From contig NZ_CP094526.1 of the NCBI RefSeq assembly GCF_029910095.1, forward strand, positions 3,596,001-3,660,000: a stretch of DNA of 64,000 nucleotides, in the 5' to 3' direction. Under the pieces are notes generated by a model, which made no database searches, had not been told where the DNA came from, and saw only the letters and a program-made list of their open reading frames with translations. The translations under genes were made by a program, and so were the position numbers. Origin of the DNA: Bradyrhizobium sp. ISRA464. Lineage in GTDB: Bacteria; Pseudomonadota; Alphaproteobacteria; Rhizobiales; Xanthobacteraceae. Shown piece after piece: positions 10,956 to 18,980 of this stretch. Every line of letters begins with the position of its first letter. Positions within the stretch are counted from its first letter, which is position 1.

Positions 10956-11282
10956 TCACGTCTTCCGGCCAGGCCGATGGTGTTTGCCTCGAGCGCCGAA
11001 GACAACCTGCGAAGGGTAAGGCGCGGCCGAGTGCCGGGGCGTGCTGCCAATGACGCCCGCGGCCCCGACGGACGTCCGGATAGGGTTGGCGGCGAAATTA
11101 CCTGGAAAGAATCCGTTGGTCGGGAAGTCGCGATTGTCGTCGCGGTTGTCGTAGTACCAACTACTGGTGTCGCCGTAGCGTATAGGATGAAGTCGGATAT
11201 CCCTCAGATCGCCCGCGAAGGCGGGCGCGAGAGCGATCGTCGCGAGTATTGCGGCTGCCACTAGCATCTTCGACTTGAACAT
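10956..11282 (-). CDS. Small exported hypothetical protein
   Basis: 108 residues starting MFKSKMLVAAAILATIALAPAFAGD, a clear Sec signal peptide (parts MFKSKMLVAA and LAPAFAGD). The mature part contains RYGDTSSWYYDNRDDNRDFP and a basic C-terminus. I recognise no domain. It follows the second exported protein (11299-11616) in the same direction with a 16-bp gap, so both are likely on one transcript. Confidence 0.6.
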   Translation of the reverse strand: MFKSKMLVAAAILATIALAPAFAGDLRDIRLHPIRYGDTSSWYYDNRDDNRDFPTNGFFPGNFAANPIRTSVGAAGVIGSTPRHSAAPYPSQVVFGARGKHHRPGRKT

Positions 11283-11298
11283 GCCCGTTTCCTTTGCA

Positions 11299-11616
11299 TC
11301 ACGGACGAATAGTGCCCCAATCGCCTTTCCACCCCGCGAGTTTTCCCTTCCGGAACTGCAGATAAAGCCCATCGCTGCGGCTGGACAATGCGCTGCCCTT
11401 GACGTTGGAGAGCACAAGATAGAGTTCGTTGCCGGGCCGGCCCCGGATGTAGATCAAAGGCACGCCGAGCGCTTCCGCAGTTTCGTCGGCGTTCATCCCA
11501 AGTCGAAGCGAAATCATGTTCGACGGCACTGCAATTTCTGGCTGCTGTGCCGTTGCAGGAACCGCTGTGGGCGCGAAGGCCAGCAATGCCATCACGTGCA
11601 ACGTGCGCTTTCTCAT
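11299..11616 (-). CDS. Small exported hypothetical protein, 105 aa
   Basis: The N-terminus MRKRTLHVMALLAFAPTAVP..ATAQ is a signal peptide. The mature part (SLRLGMNADETAEALGVPLIYIRGR, LYLVLSNVKGSAL) recalls small periplasmic SmpA/OmlA-like folds (G-M-x(4-6)-E-V/A pattern), but the match is weak. ATG 11616 has GGAGG just upstream. It lies downstream of the outer-membrane efflux gene on the same strand. Confidence 0.65.
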   Translation of the reverse strand: MRKRTLHVMALLAFAPTAVPATAQQPEIAVPSNMISLRLGMNADETAEALGVPLIYIRGRPGNELYLVLSNVKGSALSSRSDGLYLQFRKGKLAGWKGDWGTIRP

Positions 11617-11679
11617 GAAACCTCCTGTGGGCCACTCGCATCAAGGCTATCGAAGCCAGCGCTGCCAGACGATTCCGAC

Positions 11680-13275
11680 TCATTGCAGCGACGCCAGCGT
11701 TCCGCTTGGCGTCCATCCACCGCCGAGCGCCTGGAAGAGGCTGCTCGCGGCCGACAGCTTCGAGAGCCGAACCTGCACCAATGTGTTTTCGGCGCTAAAA
11801 AGCGTCTGCTCGGCCTGTAGCACGGTAATGAGGTTGGCCGTTCCTCCACGCAGCTGCGACTCGGCGACTTCGAATGCCTTCCGCGAACTCGCGACAACTT
11901 GTCCCTGCAGTCGCTCCTGAAGCGTGAACTTCTGCAACGCGATGAGGGCCTTCTCGACATCGGAAAAGGCCGACAGAACGGCTTTGCGATAGGCTTGGAG
12001 ATTCTCCAGCTGCACGCCCTTCGCTTGCTTCAACTGGCTCTCTAGCAAGAACCCGTCAAAGATTGGCTGAGTAAGGTTGGCCGTCAGGGTGTAGAACCAA
12101 GCACCGGGTGTGAACAGCGACGCCAGCGCGGTGCTCCGGAACCCGGTCGTGCCTGTTAACTGGATCTGCGGAAAGAACGCCGCACGAGCTTCCTCGACGC
12201 TGAAGTTGGACGCGGCAAGCCGCGCCTCGGCCTGGCGGATGTCCGGCCTCTGATAGAGCAATTCGGATGGCAACCCCGGTGTAACTCGCGGCACTTTAAT
12301 GCGGCTAGTCGAGCCGCCATGCACCGAAAGATTTGCCGGCGCGCGTCCAACCAGAACCGCGAGTGCGGCCTCGTTCTGTCCTAGCGTGACCTCAAGTGGG
12401 GGGATTGCGGCGCGCTGGGTGGCAACCAGCGCCTCCTGTTGCGAAAGATCAAGCTGGGATGCCGTTCCGCTAGCGAACCGGTCCTTGATCACGGAAAGAA
12501 TTCGTTCGGCCGCAGCCAAATTTTGGCGCGTCACGCGAAGCTGGTCCTGGGCGGCCAAAATCTGGAAATACGTATTGGCGACGGTCACGATCGCCGTCAG
12601 CGTGACGACTTCGCGGTTGTACCTTGAGGCGGTCGCATTTTCCTCCGCAGCATAGAGCGCAGCGCGGTTCTTGCCCCAGAAGTCGAGCATGTAGCTCGCG
12701 GTGAGACTTGTGCTGAACAGCGAGAAAGTCAAGCCGCTACCTGCGCTGCCAGCGGCTTCAACACCGCTAGCTGGGTCACCAGTGGCACCGATGCCGCCGC
12801 CGAGGCTGCGGGCGATGCTGCTTATCGGGCCGAAATGCGCGCGCTCGGCGCTTGCCGCCCCAGTCAGCGACGGCAGCAACGGCGCGCCCGCCATTCCCAC
12901 CTGGGCATCGGCCTGCACGATCTGAGCGACCGCCACCGCTATATCGAGGTTATTGAGCTGGGCTGCGCCCATCAGCGAGGTGAGTTCGCTGGATCCAAAG
13001 CCGCGCCACCAGTCGACAGCCGGGACGGCGGCGTCGGCGTCGCCCTTGGGTGCTGCGCGATAGGTTGCGGACATATCGAGATTCAGCTCGGGCCGTTCCG
13101 ATCCCAGAATGCAGCCCGACAAGCCGGGGGTAAGGGCGAGTGCAAGCAGCGTGGAGGCCCCGCGAAGCCTGCCGCATCCGCGCATCGCGTGAACAGCTCT
13201 ACGAACCCTCTGCGTCGGTTGCCTTCTCAGCCGGAAAGCGGACTGGATACCGCCGTTTGAGCCGATTATCCGCAT
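11680..13275 (-). CDS. RND efflux outer-membrane lipoprotein, NodT/OprM family
   Basis: TolC-like outer-membrane channel for a tripartite efflux pump. The start ATG 13275 has GGAG with good spacing, giving 531 residues with an N-terminal lipoprotein-like signal (LALALTPGLSGC). The family pattern follows: VDWWRGFGSSELTSLM, two OEP repeats each with long alpha-helical segments (AQLNNLDIAVAVAQI; RITEx-like VVTLTAIVTVANTYFQI), then LLYQRPDIRQAEARLAASN and FFPQIQLTG. It probably pairs with the adaptor and two RND pumps on the other strand from 14468. Confidence 0.9.
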   Translation of the reverse strand: MRIIGSNGGIQSAFRLRRQPTQRVRRAVHAMRGCGRLRGASTLLALALTPGLSGCILGSERPELNLDMSATYRAAPKGDADAAVPAVDWWRGFGSSELTSLMGAAQLNNLDIAVAVAQIVQADAQVGMAGAPLLPSLTGAASAERAHFGPISSIARSLGGGIGATGDPASGVEAAGSAGSGLTFSLFSTSLTASYMLDFWGKNRAALYAAEENATASRYNREVVTLTAIVTVANTYFQILAAQDQLRVTRQNLAAAERILSVIKDRFASGTASQLDLSQQEALVATQRAAIPPLEVTLGQNEAALAVLVGRAPANLSVHGGSTSRIKVPRVTPGLPSELLYQRPDIRQAEARLAASNFSVEEARAAFFPQIQLTGTTGFRSTALASLFTPGAWFYTLTANLTQPIFDGFLLESQLKQAKGVQLENLQAYRKAVLSAFSDVEKALIALQKFTLQERLQGQVVASSRKAFEVAESQLRGGTANLITVLQAEQTLFSAENTLVQVRLSKLSAASSLFQALGGGWTPSGTLASLQ

Positions 13276-13894
13276 TTCGTTCTCCGACCACGATGAATGC
13301 ATCAAGGACATTCGAGAAAGTAGCGTTCCGTTTTTGCAATACGGCCCGACGCGAGCAGCTCGCACATCGGGCGGTTAGGCCGCCGATCGAAGTGTAGGAT
13401 CGATAGTCTGATCGCCTTTGGCTTCTCGACGTGCCCTACCGGACTGTCTACATTTATTACCATAGGGATGGAAGGAGGCGCAGTTGATCGAGTCGCCGGC
13501 GATGGCCACCGGCTTACAGCTCTATTGCAAGGAGAATATTTCAGTTGACTTTGCTTGCAATTGACCAGGACCTGCGCTGGTGCATTGCGGTAAAGCTATC
13601 CCCTTAGCTTTGATCGGCCGATCGCGGACCGATCACGCATCGTCTCTCCGAATGCGTCGATGATGCCGAACCGAAGCTGTGTTTCGGCCAAGCAGTGCTG
13701 AGGTTCACACTGGCACCGGCTGGATCGATCGAGGCGCCTCGGTCTCTACGAATCACCCTACTGCTGTGTTCGGAGCGCCTGTGTATCCGTAAATTCGGAT
13801 AAGCATGCACAGCTAAACGGTACTCTCCGGCTCCGATTGGTCGGAGCCGTTCAACTCATTTGATAACGTAAGCGGCTACAGCACGGTTACTGTA
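13276..13894. other. Intergenic stretch, no gene recognised
   Basis: About 620 bp between the outer-membrane factor and a small exported protein gene. It is visibly lower in GC than its surroundings. Short open frames on the minus strand near 13604-13810 lack a recognisable product or a ribosome site. It may hold the promoter of the outer-membrane factor near 13300-13480. Confidence 0.5.
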
Positions 13895-14179
13895 TCAGCG
13901 CAAACCGGGCGGGATACATCCTCGAGTCCCGACACGGCAGTGCCAACCGACCTTTCGACCGTGGCTCCAGCCGGGCGGCCTGAACGCAGGACCACGCATG
14001 GGTGCTCTCGCCATCATGGGTCCTCGCGTGGCTGCCGGATGCATTCGGCTAGTAGCGGTGAAGCCAGTGTGCGCACCGTGTCCAGCACCCATCATGCCAA
14101 AGCGCTGCGCGTCGGCATGGCCGGCGACCGCGACGCACAATCCTGCGGCGGTGGTCACAGCGAGCAAATTTTTCCACAT
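13895..14179 (-). CDS. Small exported Met/His/Arg-rich protein
   Basis: 94 residues from ATG 14179, which has AAGGAGA upstream. A signal peptide (MWKNLLAVTTAAGLCVAVAG, cut after HADA) is followed by a Gly/His/Met/Arg-rich body (FGMMGAGHGAH, ARAPMRGPAF) and an ending GWHCRVGTRGCIPPGLR. Similar small secreted proteins of unknown role are common in Bradyrhizobium; this is from memory. It is divergent from the efflux adaptor across the second copy of the 29-bp element. The Met/His content would suit metal binding, but that is a guess. Confidence 0.62.
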   Translation of the reverse strand: MWKNLLAVTTAAGLCVAVAGHADAQRFGMMGAGHGAHTGFTATSRMHPAATRGPMMARAPMRGPAFRPPGWSHGRKVGWHCRVGTRGCIPPGLR

Positions 14180-14277
14180 AGGGCGTCTCCTTTTCCGCGC
14201 ACCCCTCTGACAGGCGAACGAAAGATATGACGACACGTTCCAATAGATGTCGGAGATGACGAATTACTCGAACCACT

Positions 14278-14306
14278 AATGGGTTAGTTTCTGACACATA
14301 AGTCAG
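14278..14306. promoter_or_regulatory. 29-bp element, copy 2 (operator candidate)
   Basis: It matches the element at 9599-9627 at 25 of 29 positions. It reads GTTAGTTTCTGAC then ATAAGTCAG; here CTGAC and GTCAG form a second inverted pair. It lies between the divergent small exported protein gene and the efflux adaptor gene, so it could control the RND operon. Confidence 0.55.
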
Positions 14307-14467
14307 GGTTGCGCATCCAAGAGCACTTGCTCGCGCAGCACAAGGCGCCATTCAAGAGGGCTGGGCGATGGCTCGGAAGGACCTCAGCCAGTGGTTCCGG
14401 CGTCCTCGCAACGAGGCGCTGGTTTATGAGTTAATACAGGCTGCGGGGGGCTCGGAGTGAATGACAG

Positions 14468-15793
14468 TTGCGAACCTTCCTTGGCCGCCTTCTCGCGATG
14501 GTGATCGTTGGCGCGCTCGTCGTCGGCATAGCTGTCGTGATCATTGCGCCCGAACAGCCGCAGCAGACGGGCGGCGGTGGGGGAAGTGGCGGCGGTGGCG
14601 GCGGTGGGGGAGGTGGCGGGGGCGGGGGTGGCGCGGGAGGCATGGGGCGTCGACTTGTTGCTCCTCAGGGCGCGGTACCCGTTCTGGTCGCGGAGCCCGC
14701 CATCGCCGACGTCCCGGTCTACCTCGATGGGGTTGGCACCACGCGTGCACTCAACCTGGTGACCGTGCGCAGCCAGGTCGATGGCAAGCTGATCAGCGTC
14801 AATTTCCGCGAGGGCGACGACGTTAAGCGTGGCGATGTCCTGGCGCGCATCGATCCCACCACCTACCAGGCGCAGCTTGATCAGGCAGTTGCCAAGAAGG
14901 CGGTCGACGAGGCGCAGCTCACAAATGCCAGGCTCGATCTCGAGCGCTACACCAATCTGGTCAAAACGAACGCGGTGACGCACCAGCAAGTCGATACCCA
15001 GCGTGCCCTGGTCGCGCAGTTCGAAGCCCAGGTGCGCCTTGATCAAGGCGCGATCGACAATGCGCGCGCCCTCCTTGATTATTGCACCATCACCGCGCCG
15101 ATCGCCGGGCGGGTCGGAATAAGGCTGGTCGACCAGGGCAATATTGTGCACGCGTCGGATCCGGCCGGCATCGTCGTCATCACGCAGATCCAGCCGATCG
15201 CCGTTCTGTTCATCCTGCCACAGCAGGTGTTGCCGCAGATCAACAAGGCGTTTGCTGCAGGGCCTTTGTCAGTCGAGGCTACCGAATCCGACAAAAAAAA
15301 GGTGCTCGATCGCGGCAAGCTACGGGTCATCAACAATCAGGTCGATCAGACGACCGGAACCGTGCAGCTGAAAGCCGAGTTCCCCAACGGGGACCTTCAG
15401 TTATGGCCGGGTCAATTCGTGAATGTTCGGCTGCTGATCGACACCTTGCGGCAGGCCCTGGTGGTCCCGACGCCCGCGGTGCAGCATGGTCCGAACGGCA
15501 CCTTCGTTTATCAGCTCAAGCCGGACCACACAGTCACGGTGCGTCCGGTCGTGGTCAAGCAGCAGGACGAGAATCAGGCTGTAATCGCCAGCGGGCTTGA
15601 GCTGTCCGACCGCGTGGTGACAACCGGCTTCGCGCAGCTTGCGGAAGGCCGTCGGGTCTCGGTCCAAGGCGAAGGCCGCGAGCCGTCGGGGACAGCCTCA
15701 TCCCAAAGGGGGCAGGGTCAGGGCGGCGGACGAGGCGAGCACAGACGTCGGGGCGATGGGAAGTCTGAAGCGACGCAGGGCAGAGCCCAATGA
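14468..15793 (+). CDS. RND efflux periplasmic adaptor (MdtA-like membrane fusion protein)
   Basis: A 441-residue adaptor with an N-terminal membrane anchor (MVIVGALVVGIAVVIIAP), a long, almost pure glycine linker at residues 36-58, a lipoyl/barrel-sandwich region (LVTVRSQVDGKLISVNFREGDDV), a helical hairpin, and beta-barrel parts (TITAPIAGRVGIRLVDQGN; LRVINNQVDQTTGTVQLKAEFPN). These match MdtA. The start is TTG 14468 because an in-frame TGA lies just before it. GGAG lies upstream; a second option is ATG 14498. The gene overlaps the next by 4 bases (ATGA). Confidence 0.88.
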   Translation: MRTFLGRLLAMVIVGALVVGIAVVIIAPEQPQQTGGGGGSGGGGGGGGGGGGGGGAGGMGRRLVAPQGAVPVLVAEPAIADVPVYLDGVGTTRALNLVTVRSQVDGKLISVNFREGDDVKRGDVLARIDPTTYQAQLDQAVAKKAVDEAQLTNARLDLERYTNLVKTNAVTHQQVDTQRALVAQFEAQVRLDQGAIDNARALLDYCTITAPIAGRVGIRLVDQGNIVHASDPAGIVVITQIQPIAVLFILPQQVLPQINKAFAAGPLSVEATESDKKKVLDRGKLRVINNQVDQTTGTVQLKAEFPNGDLQLWPGQFVNVRLLIDTLRQALVVPTPAVQHGPNGTFVYQLKPDHTVTVRPVVVKQQDENQAVIASGLELSDRVVTTGFAQLAEGRRVSVQGEGREPSGTASSQRGQGQGGGRGEHRRRGDGKSEATQGRAQ

Positions 15794-18700
15794 GTATCCT
15801 AAGTGTCTCGGAACCCTTCATCCGCCGCCCGATCGCGACCTTGCTCCTCGGCGCCGCAGTGTTGCTCGGCGGCGTGCTCGGCCGTTGGCAGCTACCTGTC
15901 TCCGCGCTGCCGCAGGTCGACTTTCCCACTATTCAGGTCACAACGAAGCTTCCCGGCGCCAATCCTGATACCACGGCGTCATTGGTAACCGCGCCGCTGG
16001 AACGGCAGCTCGGACAGATCCCCGCGCTCACCGGGATGACCTCGTCGAGTTCCTATGGCCTCAGTCAGATCACCTTGCAGTTCGAGCTCAGCCGCGACAT
16101 CGATGCCGCCGCTCAGGATGTACAATCCGCGATCAATGCCGCGGGATCGACGCTGCCGCGCAACCTGCCCTATCCGCCGACCTACTCCAAGGTGAATCCG
16201 GCCGACGTTCCGATCATCACCCTCGCGCTGACCTCGGATACGATCTCCCTGCGGCAATTGAGTGACATCGCCGACACGCTCCTGGCGCAGCGGTTGAGCG
16301 AAGTCACCGGGGTCGGCCGTGTTTCGGTCGAAGGCGGCATTCGGCCTGCGGTGCGCATCCAGGCGGATCTGGCGCGGCTTGCCGCTTACGGCATCGGCCT
16401 CGAGGACCTGCGGTTTGCAATCAGCAACGCCAACGTCGCGGGGCCGAAGGGCTCCTTCGACGGCGCCCACCAGTCCTATACCATTGCAGCGAACGATCAG
16501 ATTGCCGTCGCCGACGCCTACCGCTCCGTTGTGGTGACCTATCGCAACGGCGCGCCAGTACTGCTGACCGATGTCGCAAACGTGCTCGACGGCCTGGAGG
16601 ACACCAAGGTGGGCGGCTGGTACGACGGCACGCCCGCGGTCATCGTCGACGTGCAGCGCCAGCCCGGCGCCAACGTGATCGAGACCGTCCAGCGCGTGCA
16701 GGCCGAGTTGCCGAAGCTGCAGCGCGCGATGCCGGCCGGCGCCGTTCTCAAGGTGGTGAGCGACCGCACCACCACGATCCGCGCCTCGATACGCGACGTG
16801 CAGTTCACCCTCGTGATCGCCGTGGCGCTCGTCGTGCTCGTGGTGCTCATCTTTCTGCGCACGATCCGCGCAACCTTCGTCGCGGGGGTCGCTCTGCCGC
16901 TGTCGCTGATCGCCACGTTCGGCGTCATGTGGTTCTGCGGCTTCAGCCTGGACAATCTTTCGCTGATGGCACTCACGATCGGCACGGGCTTTGTCATCGA
17001 CGATGCCATCGTCATGATCGAGAACCTGGTGCGCCATATGGAGAAGGGCGAGACACCGCTCCACGCTGCCCTGAACGGCGCGCGCGAGATTGGTTTCACC
17101 GTGATTTCGCTGACGTTGTCGCTGGTTGCGGTGTTCATTCCGCTGCTGTTCATGACCGGGCTCGTCGGCCGCATGTTCCGCGAATTTGCCCTGACCTTGA
17201 CCATTGCGGTGGTCATCTCTGCCATCATCTCCCTGACACTGACCCCGATGATGTGCAGCCGCCTGCTGCGACGTGCGCAGGACGGGCCGGAGCGGCCACT
17301 CACGCGAGGCTTTAACCGCGCGATCGCGTGGAGCGTCGAAGTGTATCGGACGACGCTCGAATGGGTGCTGCGCCATCAGGGGCTGACGCTGGTGACGACG
17401 CTATTTACGCTGGCGGTGACGATCTTTCTTTATGTCATCGTGCCGAAGGGATTTTTGCCGCTGCAGGACACCGGCCTGATCACGGCTGTCACCGAGGCTG
17501 GCTCCGACGTATCGTTTGCCGAGATGCGGCGGTTGCAGGGGGACGTCGTCGCCGCGATCCGCCGGGATCCCGACGTGACGGGCGTTGTATCGGTAATTGG
17601 TGTCAGCACGCTCAATCCGACGCCGAACGCTGGCCACCTCGCCATCACACTCAAAACCCGTGACGAGCGTCGTGCCACCGCGGTCGCGGATATCGTCGAT
17701 CGTCTGAAGAGTGCGGTCGCGTCGATTCCCGGCATGGTCGTGTATTTCCAGCCGGTCCAGGACATCCAGATCAGTACGCGCACGAGCAGAGCCCAATATC
17801 AATACACGCTCTCCGGCACCGACGCGCAGGCGGTGTCGGACTGGTCTGTCAAGCTTGCCGATCGGCTGCGCGCAGAGCCGGCGCTGCGCGGGGTAGCCTC
17901 CGAGGCGCAGGAAGGCGGCTTGCGCACTTTCATCGACGTGGATCGGGAACAGGCTGGGCGGCTCGGTATCTCGATGCAGGTGATCAACGACACACTTAGC
18001 GACGCCTTCGCGCAGCGGCAGATCTCGACAATCTATGGGCAATCCAACCAGTACCGGGTGATCCTGGAAGCGATGCCACAGTACCAGCAGGATCCGAGTT
18101 CGCTCTCGAAGCTGTTCGTGTCCTCCGCAAACGGAGCGCAGGTTCCGATCGCTGCCTTCACAGGCATACAGCGCACCGTCGCGCCGCTCACCATCAGCCA
18201 TCAGGCGCAATTCCCGGCGGTCACGATCAGCTTCGATCTGGCGCCTGATGCCTCGCTCAGTGGCGCGGTCGCTGCGATCGCCCGCGCCGAACGCGACATC
18301 CGCATGCCGGGCACGATCATCGGCGCCTATTCGGGCGCTGCCGCCGAGTTCAGCCACTCCCTCGCCGGCGAGCCTTGGCTGATTCTCGCCGCCGCAGTGA
18401 CGATCTACATCGTGCTTGGTGTCCTCTATGAGAGCTTCATCCATCCCCTCACAATTCTCTCGACCCTGCCATCCGCCGGCGTCGGAGCTTTGCTTGCGCT
18501 CATGCTCACCCGCCAGGACCTCTCGGTCGTGGCGCTGATCGGCATCATTCTGCTGATGGGCATCGTGAAGAAGAACGCGATTATCATGATCGATTTTGCG
18601 CTGGAGGCGCAACGCAAGGACAGGCTCTCCCCGCGGGATGCCATCGTCAAGGCTTCGATGCTGCGCTTCCGGCCGATCATGATGACAACGCTCGCCGCGC

Positions 18701-18933
18701 TGTTCGGCGCACTGCCGCTGGCGCTCGAGAACGGTACCGGCTCCGAGCTGCGCTTCCCGCTCGGCGTCACCATCATCGGCGGCTTGCTGCTGAGCCAGTT
18801 GCTCACGCTCTACACCACACCGGTGATCTACCTTTATATGGAGCGGATACGCGCGCGGGTCGTGCGAATGCTCGCGCCGAGTCGGGTATCGAAAGCTTCC
18901 AAGTCGGAGCTCATCCAGCGCGCCAGCGAGTGA
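15790..18933 (+). CDS. RND-family multidrug efflux pump (MdtB-like)
   Basis: This 1047-residue inner-membrane pump belongs to the HAE1 RND family. The start FIRRPIATLLLGAAVLLGG and PGANPDTTASLVTAPLERQL are typical. TM4 has the proton-relay aspartates in GTGFVIDDAIVMIENL. Two large periplasmic loops and the second TM half (LYESFIHPLTILSTLPSAGVGA) are present. Translationally coupled to the adaptor. With the next gene it makes a heteromeric pump arrangement like MdtBC. The substrate cannot be read from the sequence. Confidence 0.93.
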   Translation: MSILSVSEPFIRRPIATLLLGAAVLLGGVLGRWQLPVSALPQVDFPTIQVTTKLPGANPDTTASLVTAPLERQLGQIPALTGMTSSSSYGLSQITLQFELSRDIDAAAQDVQSAINAAGSTLPRNLPYPPTYSKVNPADVPIITLALTSDTISLRQLSDIADTLLAQRLSEVTGVGRVSVEGGIRPAVRIQADLARLAAYGIGLEDLRFAISNANVAGPKGSFDGAHQSYTIAANDQIAVADAYRSVVVTYRNGAPVLLTDVANVLDGLEDTKVGGWYDGTPAVIVDVQRQPGANVIETVQRVQAELPKLQRAMPAGAVLKVVSDRTTTIRASIRDVQFTLVIAVALVVLVVLIFLRTIRATFVAGVALPLSLIATFGVMWFCGFSLDNLSLMALTIGTGFVIDDAIVMIENLVRHMEKGETPLHAALNGAREIGFTVISLTLSLVAVFIPLLFMTGLVGRMFREFALTLTIAVVISAIISLTLTPMMCSRLLRRAQDGPERPLTRGFNRAIAWSVEVYRTTLEWVLRHQGLTLVTTLFTLAVTIFLYVIVPKGFLPLQDTGLITAVTEAGSDVSFAEMRRLQGDVVAAIRRDPDVTGVVSVIGVSTLNPTPNAGHLAITLKTRDERRATAVADIVDRLKSAVASIPGMVVYFQPVQDIQISTRTSRAQYQYTLSGTDAQAVSDWSVKLADRLRAEPALRGVASEAQEGGLRTFIDVDREQAGRLGISMQVINDTLSDAFAQRQISTIYGQSNQYRVILEAMPQYQQDPSSLSKLFVSSANGAQVPIAAFTGIQRTVAPLTISHQAQFPAVTISFDLAPDASLSGAVAAIARAERDIRMPGTIIGAYSGAAAEFSHSLAGEPWLILAAAVTIYIVLGVLYESFIHPLTILSTLPSAGVGALLALMLTRQDLSVVALIGIILLMGIVKKNAIIMIDFALEAQRKDRLSPRDAIVKASMLRFRPIMMTTLAALFGALPLALENGTGSELRFPLGVTIIGGLLLSQLLTLYTTPVIYLYMERIRARVVRMLAPSRVSKASKSELIQRASE

Positions 18934-18980
18934 CGAATGTTGGAGCGTAAAATGACACACCCATTGAGACGACGCAGACG

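Noticed and set aside
13604..13810. A possible small gene in the gap before the small exported protein
   Set aside because: There is no domain, signal peptide or ribosome site, and codon use is unconvincing.
15979..18960. Two long minus-strand open frames opposite the first RND pump
   Set aside because: They are antisense to an unmistakable RND gene, and their composition (Arg/His/Asp/Gln-rich) is typical of shadow frames.
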